Source: Bacillus sp. EB106-08-02-XG196
Lineage (GTDB): Bacteria > Bacillota > Bacilli > Bacillales > Cytobacillaceae
DNA length: 64,000 nucleotides
Direction: 5' to 3'
Assembly (NCBI RefSeq): GCF_013396335.1
Contig: NZ_JABWSY010000005.1
Location: forward strand, 248,001-312,000
Shown piece by piece: positions 16,201 through 23,857 of the stretch. Made by a program: the position numbers and the translations under genes. Numbering within the stretch: the stretch's first letter is position 1; each line of letters starts with the position of its first letter. The notes under the pieces are model-generated. The model had not been told where the DNA came from and ran no database searches. It saw only the letters and a program-made list of their open reading frames with translations.

Positions 16201-17406
16201 ATGAAGTTTAAAATGCAAGACAAACAAAATCAACTAATAGAAAGAATTTCCGATAAACACCTTGTAGTTGGTGTGGACATTGCTCAACAATTTCACGTCG
16301 CTCGAGCAGTGAATTTTCGTGGAATTGTAGTCGGTGATCCTCTCACATTTGAAAATAATGAAGGAGGATTTACTATTTTATTGCAATGGATTAATAAACT
16401 AAAAAAAACAAATAACTTAGATACAGCTATAGTAGGGATGGAACCTACTGGACATTACTGGATTAATCTATCAAAATGACTTTTTGAACAGAATATTGAT
16501 GTTGTAACAGTAAATCCATATCATGTAAAAAGGAATAAAGAGAATAGAGATAATACTCAGTCAAAAGGCGATAAAAAGGATGCACTAGTTATCGCTGATA
16601 TGGTGAAGAATGGTTATTATGCAATCGTTCGTCCAACTTCTGAATCATTTGAAGAACTTCGAATTCTTATGTCGAACCGTGACGTGATTGTTAAGCGTCT
16701 CGTAAGTTCAATCAACCAGATAAATCGGTGGGTAGATGTTGTCTTTCCAGAGCTTCGACAAGTATTTAAAGATGTGTCTGGTAAAGGAGCAATCGCAACC
16801 CTTCGCTTATTTCCCACACCAATCGAATTGCGTTCAATGCAACCTCAGAACGTGGTTATCGAATGGAAGTCTCTGATGAAGAGACAGCCTGGTTTAAGGA
16901 AAGCCCAATTACTTATTCATTTAGCTAAACACTCAATCGGTACTAGGCAAGCACTTGATGCCTATAAATTTCATCTACAACAATTACTAGAGGAATATGA
17001 CCTCGCAACAACACAACTCGAAAGAGTTGAAGAACAAGTAACAGAAGTACTTAATCAAATTCCTTATGCCAATCATTTACTTACCATTAAAGGAATTAGT
17101 GAGATTTCATTGGCTGGTATATTAGGAGAAGCTGGAGATTTAAGTGGCTTTGCACACGGCAATTCTTTACTACGTCATGCAGGATTGCACTTAGCTGAAG
17201 CAAGTTCGGGAAAGTGGAAAGGTCAAATTGTCATTTCTAAACGGGGAAGATCTAGACTGAGGCGTTTCCTCTACTTAGCGACAATGAGCCTTGTCATGAA
17301 CAACCCTGAGTTTAGGGACCGTGGGGACGGTTCTAGTGGCTTTTTTATGGAAGGAATATCCACTTTTCATACCACTAGAACCGTCCCCGTGGATTCACTT
17401 ATCTAA
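16201..17406 (+). pseudogene. IS110-family transposase, nonsense mutation and replaced 3' end
   Basis: Starts at ATG 16201 with AGGAGG upstream. The DEDD acids of the RuvC-like domain are seen in VGVDIAQQF, GMEPTGHYW and DKKDALVIADM. The C-terminal Transposase_20 part has LLTIKGISEISLAGILGEAG and the serine region near SGKWKGQ. An in-frame TGA at 16477 sits after INLSK where Trp would fit; reading resumes in the same frame (LFEQNIDVVTV). After NNPEFR (17317) the usual last 50-60 residues are missing, and the frame runs into the dispersed hairpin repeat (DRGDGSSGFF...). The gene is dead twice over. Confidence 0.92.
17316..17393. repeat. Dispersed 75-80-bp hairpin element, copy A
   Basis: Arms GGGGACGGTTCTAGTGG and CCACTAGAACCGTCCCC flank a centre of the form TTTTTTATGGAAGGAATATCC. 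It is fused to the broken end of the IS110 transposase and abuts the stop of the CBO0543-type gene at 17395. Six other copies lie in the window. Confidence 0.92.
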
Positions 17407-17961
17407 TTTAGTATAGCTCTCAATTTTTGTAACCGAATAAGCTGCAAAATAAAAAGTTAAAAAAATAATAAAATCATATAGAGTGGACCAATTCTTAGGG
17501 TTGTAGAAGTCGATGGCATTAAAGAAATTCATTCCTCCAAATGCCGCAATGGAAGAAAATAAAACACCTTTTAATAAGGGGTTCATTTTTGGTTTAATTT
17601 GTAGAGCTAACATAACCGCAACGGGTGCTAAAGAAAAGTGATAAGGCAAAAATAGAAAAGGTGCTAGAGGGATGATTACCATTGGGTATGACCAGAGCCC
17701 TAAAGATAAGGCAGCAAGATCTACTGTAAGTGATAATAAAATAGTCAGTAAGCCGCCTAAAAGGAGACGTCCCGTGCTATCTTTCTTCCTGAGTCTAAAC
17801 CAAACAATCCATGGAACAATAAATAGTGCGAGACCAAACCACCATTGCCAAGTTGAGAGAAATTCTCCTGTCACTATTTTTGCAAATAAAGAACTGACCT
17901 CAGTGAGCTGGTTATAAGCTTTTTCTGATTGAGCGAGCCCCTTCTCAAATGCCACTTTCAT
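17395..17961 (-). CDS. CBO0543-type membrane protein, paralogue 1
   Basis: 188 residues, ATG after GGAGGTG. An amphipathic N-terminus (about 1-33) leads to a WQWWFGLALFIVPWIVWF motif and about five membrane helices. The same WQWW...PWI motif and overall layout recur in the gene at 30466 and, more loosely, in those at 34635, 35677 and 36340. The family is widespread in Firmicutes and has no known function. The stop codon lies 2 bp from hairpin copy A. Confidence 0.8.
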   Translation of the reverse strand: MKVAFEKGLAQSEKAYNQLTEVSSLFAKIVTGEFLSTWQWWFGLALFIVPWIVWFRLRKKDSTGRLLLGGLLTILLSLTVDLAALSLGLWSYPMVIIPLAPFLFLPYHFSLAPVAVMLALQIKPKMNPLLKGVLFSSIAAFGGMNFFNAIDFYNPKNWSTLYDFIIFLTFYFAAYSVTKIESYTKLDK

Positions 17962-18020
17962 TACACCTCCAAAAACATAGTTAATATTATATTTTTTTCA
18001 GTTAAGTAATAAATTATGCA

Positions 18021-18209
18021 ATGGTGTTTCTTAAGAAAAACAGTAGTCTCCCCCCTAATAGCGATTTATTTAAGTATATAAATGAAAATCTTTCTGACGG
18101 TGAAAGTATAGAATTATATACTTGCTTGGATGGAGATGAACTGAAAGAAAAGAACGATATACTAAACGTTGTTGTTAACTTAAAAACAAAGCATTCATTA
18201 ATGATATAG
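18021..18209 (+). CDS. Doubtful 62-residue frame
   Basis: The middle (LFKYINENLSDGESIELYTCLDGDELKEKND) reads like real, acidic protein sequence. However, no ribosome site precedes ATG 18021 and no terminator follows. It may be the remnant of a longer gene. Family unknown. Confidence 0.3.
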   Translation: MVFLKKNSSLPPNSDLFKYINENLSDGESIELYTCLDGDELKEKNDILNVVVNLKTKHSLMI

Positions 18210-18300
18210 GAAATAGGATAATTGCATCTCGTGCGAACGAAGCGGAAAATCCATTAATTCAACACCCTTAAATTAATTATGTACTTATAATATTTTTGTA

Positions 18301-18813
18301 CTATTTATACATCTCATTTTCTAAAATAATCACATTTTCATTGAAAATAGTACGACCAACATGTTTGGTGTTTTCCACTAACCGAAATAAATTATCACAG
18401 CATTGTTTAGCGCCTATCACTAATAAGGGTACTCCAATAAAGTCCATTTTCAATCCTCTTGAGAAAAAACCCCCTAATGACATAGCAAATGGGACAGTTG
18501 GTGATGTATTGGAGAGAACGATTTTTTCTTCAAAATGATATTTTTCTTGTAGAAGTAAGGTTAATTCTTTTAATGCTGGTACAACAAATTTGTTCCTTTT
18601 CCGTCCTATGGTATAAACTGAGTTGCCTTCTTCATCTGTCCCGCGAAAAATGATTTTTCCAAAATCCGATTTCGTTAATTGATTAAAATATTTAACCTTT
18701 AATATTTCTTCCGAGGTTAGTTTTCGCTCCGATTGAGGAAGTTGTTTTAAATGATATGCAGCAGCCAAAGACGTAGTATGTGTCCCTCCATAATCATTAT
18801 AAATATAAATCAT
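18301..18813 (-). CDS. DUF3189-family protein
   Basis: 170 residues starting MIYIYNDYGGTHTTSLAAAYHL, the diagnostic N-terminus of DUF3189. ATG 18813 has AAAGGATGG 5 bases upstream; an in-frame ATG three codons earlier has no spacing. The GGTHTT pattern in the first strand looks like a nucleotide or phosphate loop. FGKIIFRGTDEEGNSVYTIGRK follows, as in the family. Cytosolic; function unknown. Confidence 0.85.
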   Translation of the reverse strand: MIYIYNDYGGTHTTSLAAAYHLKQLPQSERKLTSEEILKVKYFNQLTKSDFGKIIFRGTDEEGNSVYTIGRKRNKFVVPALKELTLLLQEKYHFEEKIVLSNTSPTVPFAMSLGGFFSRGLKMDFIGVPLLVIGAKQCCDNLFRLVENTKHVGRTIFNENVIILENEMYK

Positions 18814-18906
18814 AGAAACCATCCTTTATCATAACTGTCCCTATTAATATGGCATTAATTCTATTTTTGATTCGAACTTAAGTAAATTGGACAATCATTT
18901 ATGGGG

Positions 18907-18960
18907 AGAGTGATATAAAAGCATATTAGAATTAACAATGCTGGATCTAAACCCAAGCAT
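18907..18960. repeat. Intergenic repeat (GAGTGATATAAA...), copy 1
   Basis: About 52 bp, starting GAGTGATATAAAAGCAT and including GGATCTAAACCCAA, are shared with 20501-20555. In the second copy ACGTTTGG/CCAAACGT forms a small hairpin; here the arms read ATGCTGG/CCAAGCAT. The compensated change suggests the stem is maintained. Confidence 0.7.
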
Positions 18961-19033
18961 TAAGAATGAGAAGTCAGTTGCAAGAAGGAACTTTAGTAGA
19001 GAATAGCCGTCTATATATATAGGAGGTAATACG

Positions 19034-19420
19034 TTGGTTCAAAGGTTATCTTATGTCTTGATTGCATTAACGTTATTTGTGATTACTGGATGCTCTAATG
19101 GACGGGAAACAACAAAAGTATCAATTGATAGTATTAATGCTGGGGAAGTTTTAAGATTGGACCCTGCTGCTGATATTTTTCAGTATGATGGAGTAATCTA
19201 CAAAACGAATATCGATTGGGTTGAGGAATTGTCTTTAACAAATGACGTTCAAATTGGTGAAATAAAAACAAAAAATGATACGAATACAGATTTCAAAGAT
19301 GAGATGGCGAATAAACTTCCAGTTGGTGCAAAGATTTTTTCAGCCAAGGAAAGAGGAGATATTTTAATCGTTGAATTAGAAGGAGAAATCTTGAAATACC
19401 TTCCAATTGTTGAAGGGTAA
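19034..19420 (+). CDS. Putative lipoprotein, 128 residues
   Basis: TTG 19034 with AGGAGGT 7 bases upstream. Signal peptide and lipobox VITGC (Cys near 20). The mature part (about 105 residues) contains FQYDGVIYKTNIDWVEEL and LPVGAKIFSAKERGDILIVELEGEILKYLPIVEG. This layout is seen in small Bacillus lipoproteins of unknown role. It is followed 125 bp later by a DinB-like gene with its own ribosome site. Confidence 0.78.
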   Translation: MVQRLSYVLIALTLFVITGCSNGRETTKVSIDSINAGEVLRLDPAADIFQYDGVIYKTNIDWVEELSLTNDVQIGEIKTKNDTNTDFKDEMANKLPVGAKIFSAKERGDILIVELEGEILKYLPIVEG

Positions 19421-19545
19421 TCAATCTTGCAATCATTAAACAGTCAAGATATTAAAGGAGTCTAGCCCCTCCTGTGGAAGTTCTATGATTTATAACGGCG
19501 ACTTTCAGGGTAAGTTCAATAAGGGTATTATGTTGAGGTGATTGT

Positions 19546-20040
19546 ATGATTATAGGCAGCGAATATTTAAAAATAGTTATTCATCGATTTAAGGATGCAA
19601 AAGTAACCGCTGAAAAGGCCATGGAACAATTAACCGAAAGCGAATTATTTTGGGCCCCGAATGAAGAGTCCAATAGTGTCGCCATCATTGTGAAACACAT
19701 GAGTGGAAATATGGTATCACGCTGGACGGATTTCCTTACAAGTGATGGGGAAAAACCGTCCCGTAATCGTGATGATGAATTTGTTGGAGATAGTCAAACG
19801 AAAGAACAGGTTATGGAACTGTGGGAACTTGGCTGGGATACCTTTTTATCTGCATTGAAAGATATTGACGAAGAACACCTCTTAAAAACCATTACGATCC
19901 GAAATGAACCCCATTCCGTTATAGAAGCGATTGAACGCCAAATGTACCATTACTCTTACCATGTTGGACAAATCATTTATATTGTGAAATATTTAAAATC
20001 TGGTGATTGGAAATCACTAACAATTCCTCGAAAAAAGTAA
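19546..20040 (+). CDS. DinB-like protein (DUF1572)
   Basis: 164 residues, ATG after GAGGTGATT. It has the DinB four-helix-bundle pattern with metal-binding histidines in VKHMSGN (near 51) and in YHYSYHVGQI (near 131-139). Conserved family phrases are SRWTDFLTSDGEKPSRNRD and ERQMYHYSYHVGQI. DUF1572 proteins are related to thiol-dependent metalloenzymes (YfiT/DinB). The substrate is unknown. Cytosolic. Confidence 0.85.
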   Translation: MIIGSEYLKIVIHRFKDAKVTAEKAMEQLTESELFWAPNEESNSVAIIVKHMSGNMVSRWTDFLTSDGEKPSRNRDDEFVGDSQTKEQVMELWELGWDTFLSALKDIDEEHLLKTITIRNEPHSVIEAIERQMYHYSYHVGQIIYIVKYLKSGDWKSLTIPRKK

Positions 20041-20102
20041 TAGGTTCCATAGTTAACTTTGAATGGTGATAGTAATTAAAAAATAGTTATCGGAGGTACG
20101 TC

Positions 20103-20384
20103 ATGGAGAATGAAAAATGTGACTTGACCCACCCAAACGGCGTCAAGGAAAAGAAGCTGGAAGAGATTGATGGATACACGATAAAGTACCATGCAAATGG
20201 AAAAACGATATGGTCTAAAGGAAAAATGATGGAAGATCAGCCAGAAGGTTATTGGGAATGGTATCGTGTCGATGGAACCATTAAGCGTTCAGGGCATTTT
20301 GAAAAAGGTGAGCCTGTTGGTGAATGGGTCACCTATGATAGCAAAGGTGAAAAATACAAAACCACCAATCGTAATAAAAAATAG
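20103..20384 (+). CDS. MORN-repeat protein (YwqK-like)
   Basis: 93 residues, ATG after CGGAGGT. Two to three MORN/toxin-antitoxin YwqK-like repeats are visible: YHANGKTIWSKGKMMEDQPEGYWEWY, then VDGTIKRSGHFEKGEPVGEWVTY. Such repeats form short beta hairpins. It could be part of a YwqK-type immunity family, but no toxin gene lies next to it. Confidence 0.7.
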   Translation: MENEKCDLTHPNGVKEKKLEEIDGYTIKYHANGKTIWSKGKMMEDQPEGYWEWYRVDGTIKRSGHFEKGEPVGEWVTYDSKGEKYKTTNRNKK

Positions 20385-20462
20385 TTCCTTATAAATAGAT
20401 CTAAGGGGTGGATATCAACTCCAGATATACACTTGAAAGCCTTGTTTGAGGGGAAAGAGATT

Positions 20463-20494
20463 CCTTACGTTTAAGAAGAGTCATAAACGTAAGG
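20463..20494. terminator. Hairpin CCTTACGTTT/AAACGTAAGG
   Basis: A perfect 10-bp stem with a 12-base loop followed by GGGG rather than T. It lies after the MORN gene and immediately before repeat copy 2. Possibly a weak terminator. Confidence 0.5.
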
Positions 20495-20500
20495 GGGCTT

Positions 20501-20555
20501 GAGTGATATAAAGGCATTTTAGAATTAATAACGTTTGGATCTAAACCCAAACGTG
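20501..20555. repeat. Intergenic repeat (GAGTGATATAAA...), copy 2
   Basis: Second copy of the 52-bp segment also found at 18907-18960; see that entry. Confidence 0.7.
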
Positions 20556-20568
20556 GATAGGTGTGGTA

Positions 20569-20712
20569 TTAAAGATTATCTGTATTAATTCTTGGGGTTT
20601 CTGTTTCAGGAGCCGCTGCTGCCCTAGCATTCTCATTATGTCGATCGTTTTGGTATCTGTCTAATTTATTGTCTTTGTCTATGTGTTCGGAAGTTTCCTT
20701 TTTGTCAGCCAC
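20569..20712 (-). CDS. 47-residue charged small protein
   Basis: GTG 20712 has AGGAGG 7 bases upstream. The product (MADKKETSEHIDKDNKLD...TDNL) is very hydrophilic, rich in Asp, Asn, Lys and Arg, with an Ala run in the middle, and is likely disordered. It has the size and composition of small Bacillus sporulation-associated proteins, but I cannot place it. It is encoded opposite to its neighbours. Confidence 0.6.
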   Translation of the reverse strand: MADKKETSEHIDKDNKLDRYQNDRHNENARAAAAPETETPRINTDNL

Positions 20713-20769
20713 CTCATCACCTCCTACGGATAATATGTCCAACTTTTACAAAACAATTGGGGGATTTTA

Positions 20770-20802
20770 ATGGTTAGCGTCATTGGAAGATTTTACGAGT
20801 AA
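20770..20802 (+). other. Leader micro-ORF (MVSVIGR type), copy 2
   Basis: A 10-codon frame, MVSVIGRFYE, follows TTGGGGGATTTTA. It ends 18 bp before the DUF1697-GNAT start at 20821. The DNA is nearly identical to the copy at 13029. Confidence 0.45.
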
Positions 20803-20820
20803 GTTGAAAGGAGGATGGTT

Positions 20821-21828
20821 ATGGTTTATATTGCTCTTCTTCGGGGGATTAATGTCGGTGGGAAAAATAAAATTGACATGAAGTTGCTTAAACAAACATT
20901 TGAACAAGTCGGGATGAAGGATGTGGTGACATACATCAATACAGGTAATATTATTTTTTCATACAGTGGCATTTCAAAAAAGGAACTATCGCGTATTTTG
21001 GAAGAAGCGATACATAATGATTTTGGATTACCAATTAAAGTAGTAATTCGTAGTGTCGAGGATGTCAGAGAAATCATTAACGCTATTCCTGACAATTGGC
21101 AAAATGATAAAGGAATGACAAGTGATGTCATGTTTTTATGGGATGAAATTGATGATGCATCTGTAATGGCGAATTTGGTCATTAAGCCAGATATTGACAC
21201 GGTAAAATATGTACCCGGTGCGATCCTATGGTCGGTTGACAAGAAGAATGTAACCAAGAGTGGAAAATCAAGGATTATTGGTTCAAAGATATATAAACAA
21301 GTTACGGTAAGAAATGTCAACACCACTCGTAAGATATATGAACTTATGCAAGCTCAAAATAGGGCAAATATAGAAATAAAAATAATAAGTTCAGACAATT
21401 GGAGAAAAGCACTTGATTTATCCGTACACGATAAACAAATGAAATTTGTTGCCTCCGTCAATCCTCCCGTCGCTATTGCTCTTGCTAAAGCATACATAAG
21501 ACCTGGTGGAAAAATGGTTGAGCCATATGGAATTTACCATCAAAAAAAGATGGTAGGCTTTTTCAATTTGCATTATACACCAGATAGTACAGATGATTAT
21601 TGGCTGTTTCATTTTTTCATAGATAAAAGATTTCAAAGAAACGGATTGGGTTCAAAAGCATTAAATGAATTAATTAGACATATCAAACAAAACAATCCTT
21701 CTTGTAAACGATTGTGTTTAACGGTTCATCCGGAAAATGAAGCTGGGAGATTATTTTATTTGAAATTTGGTTTTTTAGAAGATCATATACTGACATTTGA
21801 TGAACCTACTTTCTCCATATTTATATAG
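20821..21828 (+). CDS. DUF1697-GNAT acetyltransferase fusion
   Basis: 335 residues from ATG 20821 (AAAGGAGG 6 bases upstream). Residues 1-180 are DUF1697 (start MVYIALLRGINVGGKNKI; later YINTGNIIFSY, KSRIIGSKIYKQVTVRNVNTT). Residues about 188-335 are a BltD/PaiA-like GNAT acetyltransferase (IISSDNWRKALDLSVHDKQ, then FFIDKRFQRNGLGSKALNEL as the acetyl-CoA loop and NEAGRLFYLKFGF). Both families usually occur as separate proteins of 150-180 residues. The join at ELMQAQNRANIEIK has no stop or start between them, so this appears to be one fused protein. The substrate may be a polyamine or amine. Confidence 0.85.
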   Translation: MVYIALLRGINVGGKNKIDMKLLKQTFEQVGMKDVVTYINTGNIIFSYSGISKKELSRILEEAIHNDFGLPIKVVIRSVEDVREIINAIPDNWQNDKGMTSDVMFLWDEIDDASVMANLVIKPDIDTVKYVPGAILWSVDKKNVTKSGKSRIIGSKIYKQVTVRNVNTTRKIYELMQAQNRANIEIKIISSDNWRKALDLSVHDKQMKFVASVNPPVAIALAKAYIRPGGKMVEPYGIYHQKKMVGFFNLHYTPDSTDDYWLFHFFIDKRFQRNGLGSKALNELIRHIKQNNPSCKRLCLTVHPENEAGRLFYLKFGFLEDHILTFDEPTFSIFI

Positions 21829-21898
21829 CAATCTTTACTACCTTTACGCCTGGTGAGTTAGCATAATTGATTCATAGTTGTTAAAGGTATTCTATTCG

Positions 21899-22045
21899 AT
21901 GGTTCTTTATAATGTAGAAGAGCATCATCGTGCGATGGAAATCCTGCTTACATGCTTGATTGATACCACATCGGACGAGGACATCCTGCACTATAAAAAA
22001 GCGATTCATTTCTATTCTGACAAACTGGATAAAACATGGAGTTAG
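21899..22045 (+). CDS. 48-residue small protein
   Basis: ATG 21899 with a modest AAAGGT site and a terminator immediately after the stop. The sequence (MVLYNVEEHHRAMEIL...DKLDKTWS) is helical with a His-rich start. Unknown family; it could be a truncated member of a larger helical protein. Confidence 0.5.
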   Translation: MVLYNVEEHHRAMEILLTCLIDTTSDEDILHYKKAIHFYSDKLDKTWS

Positions 22046-22073
22046 AAAAAAGAGGGTTTTCATCCTCTTTTTT
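22046..22073 (+). terminator. Terminator of the 48-residue gene
   Basis: AAAAAAGAGG and CCTCTTTTTT around an 8-base loop. Confidence 0.85.
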
Positions 22074-22199
22074 GCATTCTCTTGATAATATCTTTAATCA
22101 ATGGATTATAGGTAAAAGTAGTAATCTATTTTTGCATTAATGAACATCACTTTCACCATCCATTTTTGATTTTATGTGTGAATGATTTAGTCGTATTAT

Positions 22200-22403
22200 T
22201 TATAGATTCTTATTTAAATGTTTTTTATCAGAAGCAAGCAAGATTAATAGAGTACCAACGAATAAAAGGATACCTTCAAATAATATGGACCAAATACTAA
22301 ATTGCAAAAGATTAGCCAATGTTACTCCCACTAAATTTAAAGATAAACCAATTGCAAATATTACTTTGTGCGGTAATGATTTTACTTTATTAAAAATAAA
22401 CGT
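22200..22403 (-). pseudogene. Two-helix membrane peptide without a normal start codon
   Basis: On the minus strand an open frame encodes FIFNKVKSLPHKVIFAIGLS...LASDKKHLNKNL, two hydrophobic segments with a basic end. AAAGGGGAATACG lies upstream, but the codon in the start position is ACG (22403) and no ATG, GTG or TTG fits. Either the start has mutated or it initiates weakly. About 67 codons. Function unknown. Confidence 0.45.
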
Positions 22404-22651
22404 ATTCCCCTTTCATAACCTTTTTGCCGCTATAAATTTCAACGAATAAAAATCCTCTATTCCCTTTATTTTACATGAAATTTCTATCAATTGGTAAATA
22501 TTGTTTCAATAGCACCTCGAACTTTAGCAGCCGAGAGAGTTTTTGAAGGAAGAACAGTGTTTAAGTTAACCTGATTTTATCACTTAAGCAGGACTTTGAG
22601 CCTTGAAAAAAGAAGAATAGAAGGATGACCACCCACCCAGCGTTAAAATGA

Positions 22652-22900
22652 TGGCTCTGTTAGTATTCATTGTTGTTTTTCGGGAATTCATAAGCGGAGA
22701 ATTTCCGGTTAGTGTACATAGATGAAGCTAAAGAAGCAGATATAAGCGGAGGAATTCCGCTTACCTGTTCAAAATTAGTAAAAATCTATAGATTTTGATT
22801 AGATAAGCGGAAAAACTCCGCTTATATTAAAGGAAATATGGGTATTTCTCATTTTAACCGGAATTCTTCCGCTTATTTTTCAAACACAGTGAAATCAACA
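22652..22900. repeat. GCGGA hairpin cluster, copy 1
   Basis: A 250-bp segment with four stems of the type AAGCGGAAAAACTCCGCTT; GCGGA-type arms begin at 22694, 22746, 22807 and 22858 (steps 52, 61, 51). A second, diverged copy with steps 52, 61, 52 lies at 25478-25730. Both begin GGCT(C/G)TGTTAGTAT and end CAAACACAGT. Each lies just upstream of a small coding gene. Confidence 0.88.
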
Positions 22901-22948
22901 TACTGTTTTACCAGAGCAAAATTAAAAATATATAGAGGTGTTTGTTTG

Positions 22949-23344
22949 ATGTTTATAAAGCAGCCATTTGATGAGTTTTTAGGTTTGAAATATAAAAAGC
23001 TTGATGATCATAATTTGCAAATCATATTGCCAGTCCAGGACCTATTCATTAACAGTGCAGGGGTTATACATGGCGGTATCATTTCTTCATTGGCTGATGT
23101 AGCATTATCAAACCTGTTACCAGCAAATGAAGACGGTATACAACAAGCTGTAACCGTTGATTTAAATGTTTCATTTTTGAAACCCGCTACGGGTACATAC
23201 TTAATGGCGATTGCCAAAATGGAAAAGCAGGGCAGAACTCTCATTCACACGGAATGTTCGATTTATAACGATAAACAAGAAATTGTAGCTAAATCTAAAG
23301 CAATCCTATTTCGCACACACCCAAAAATAAGCCCGCAAGGATAG
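22949..23344 (+). CDS. PaaI-type hotdog thioesterase
   Basis: 131 residues from ATG 22949 (GAGGTG 8 bases upstream). The hotdog fold and catalytic pattern NSAGVIHGGIISSLADVALS lie at about 33-52, followed by AVTVDLNVSFLKPATG. These are typical of PaaI/YdiI acyl-CoA thioesterases, which hydrolyse acyl-CoA thioesters in the cytosol. The frame beginning at 22838 lies in the repeat cluster and is not real. The stop is followed 15 bp later by hairpin copy B. Confidence 0.88.
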   Translation: MFIKQPFDEFLGLKYKKLDDHNLQIILPVQDLFINSAGVIHGGIISSLADVALSNLLPANEDGIQQAVTVDLNVSFLKPATGTYLMAIAKMEKQGRTLIHTECSIYNDKQEIVAKSKAILFRTHPKISPQG

Positions 23345-23358
23345 CCCTAGAGGGAGCT

Positions 23359-23438
23359 GGACCGGGGGACAGGGTCTAGTGGTTTTTTTATGGAAAGTGG
23401 TGTCCATTTTTCGGACCGCTAGAACCGTCCCCGTGGCC
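23359..23438. repeat. Dispersed hairpin element, copy B
   Basis: Same family as copy A. The left arm is altered (GGGGGACAGGGTCTAGTGG); the right arm GACCGCTAGAACCGTCCCC is intact. It lies between the thioesterase gene and a small gene. Confidence 0.9.
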
Positions 23439-23475
23439 ACTTTATAGAAGAGAAATAAAAATGGAGGTTTTAAAT

Positions 23476-23676
23476 TTGGTCATACAATCTAATATGTCTT
23501 CTAAAGCAATTGTTGAAGCGTGGGAGAGTACAGCACCTATTTTTGTGAAATTTAATGTACCACTAACTTATAAGACATTAGAAAGCGCGATTGAATCTGA
23601 GATTCTTCCTAGTCTTCTTGTCGAATTAAATGCTGCTGTTGGCAGTTCAACTGAGACTTGTGTAGAAGGTGGTTGA
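23476..23676 (+). CDS. 66-residue small protein ending TETCVEGG
   Basis: TTG 23476 is preceded by GGAGGT at ideal spacing; an ATG at 23461 overlaps that site. The sequence has no membrane segment (AIVEAWESTAPIFVKFNVPL, then ESAIESEILPSLLVELNAAVG) and a single Cys close to a Gly-Gly C-terminus. The terminal CVEGG is unusual and could be a processing or attachment signal, but this is conjecture. A strong hairpin follows at 23734. Family not recognised. Confidence 0.65.
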   Translation: MVIQSNMSSKAIVEAWESTAPIFVKFNVPLTYKTLESAIESEILPSLLVELNAAVGSSTETCVEGG

Positions 23677-23733
23677 CAAATACCAACTAAAAAGGGGTAG
23701 GTTACTCCTTTTATAAAAGATTGCTGAATAAGA

Positions 23734-23769
23734 AAAAGGTCTTAGCTTGTCAATCAGCTAAGACCTTTT
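23734..23769 (+). terminator. Terminator of the 66-residue gene
   Basis: AAAAGGTCTTAGCT and AGCTAAGACCTTTT form a 14-bp stem with an 8-base loop. Confidence 0.9.
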
Positions 23770-23857
23770 GCATCGATATATTGAATAGGTTGTTCATTCA
23801 TAATTTCCCCTGTATTGGAGATATTATTCATTGATATATGGAATAGGAGGTTTACCT

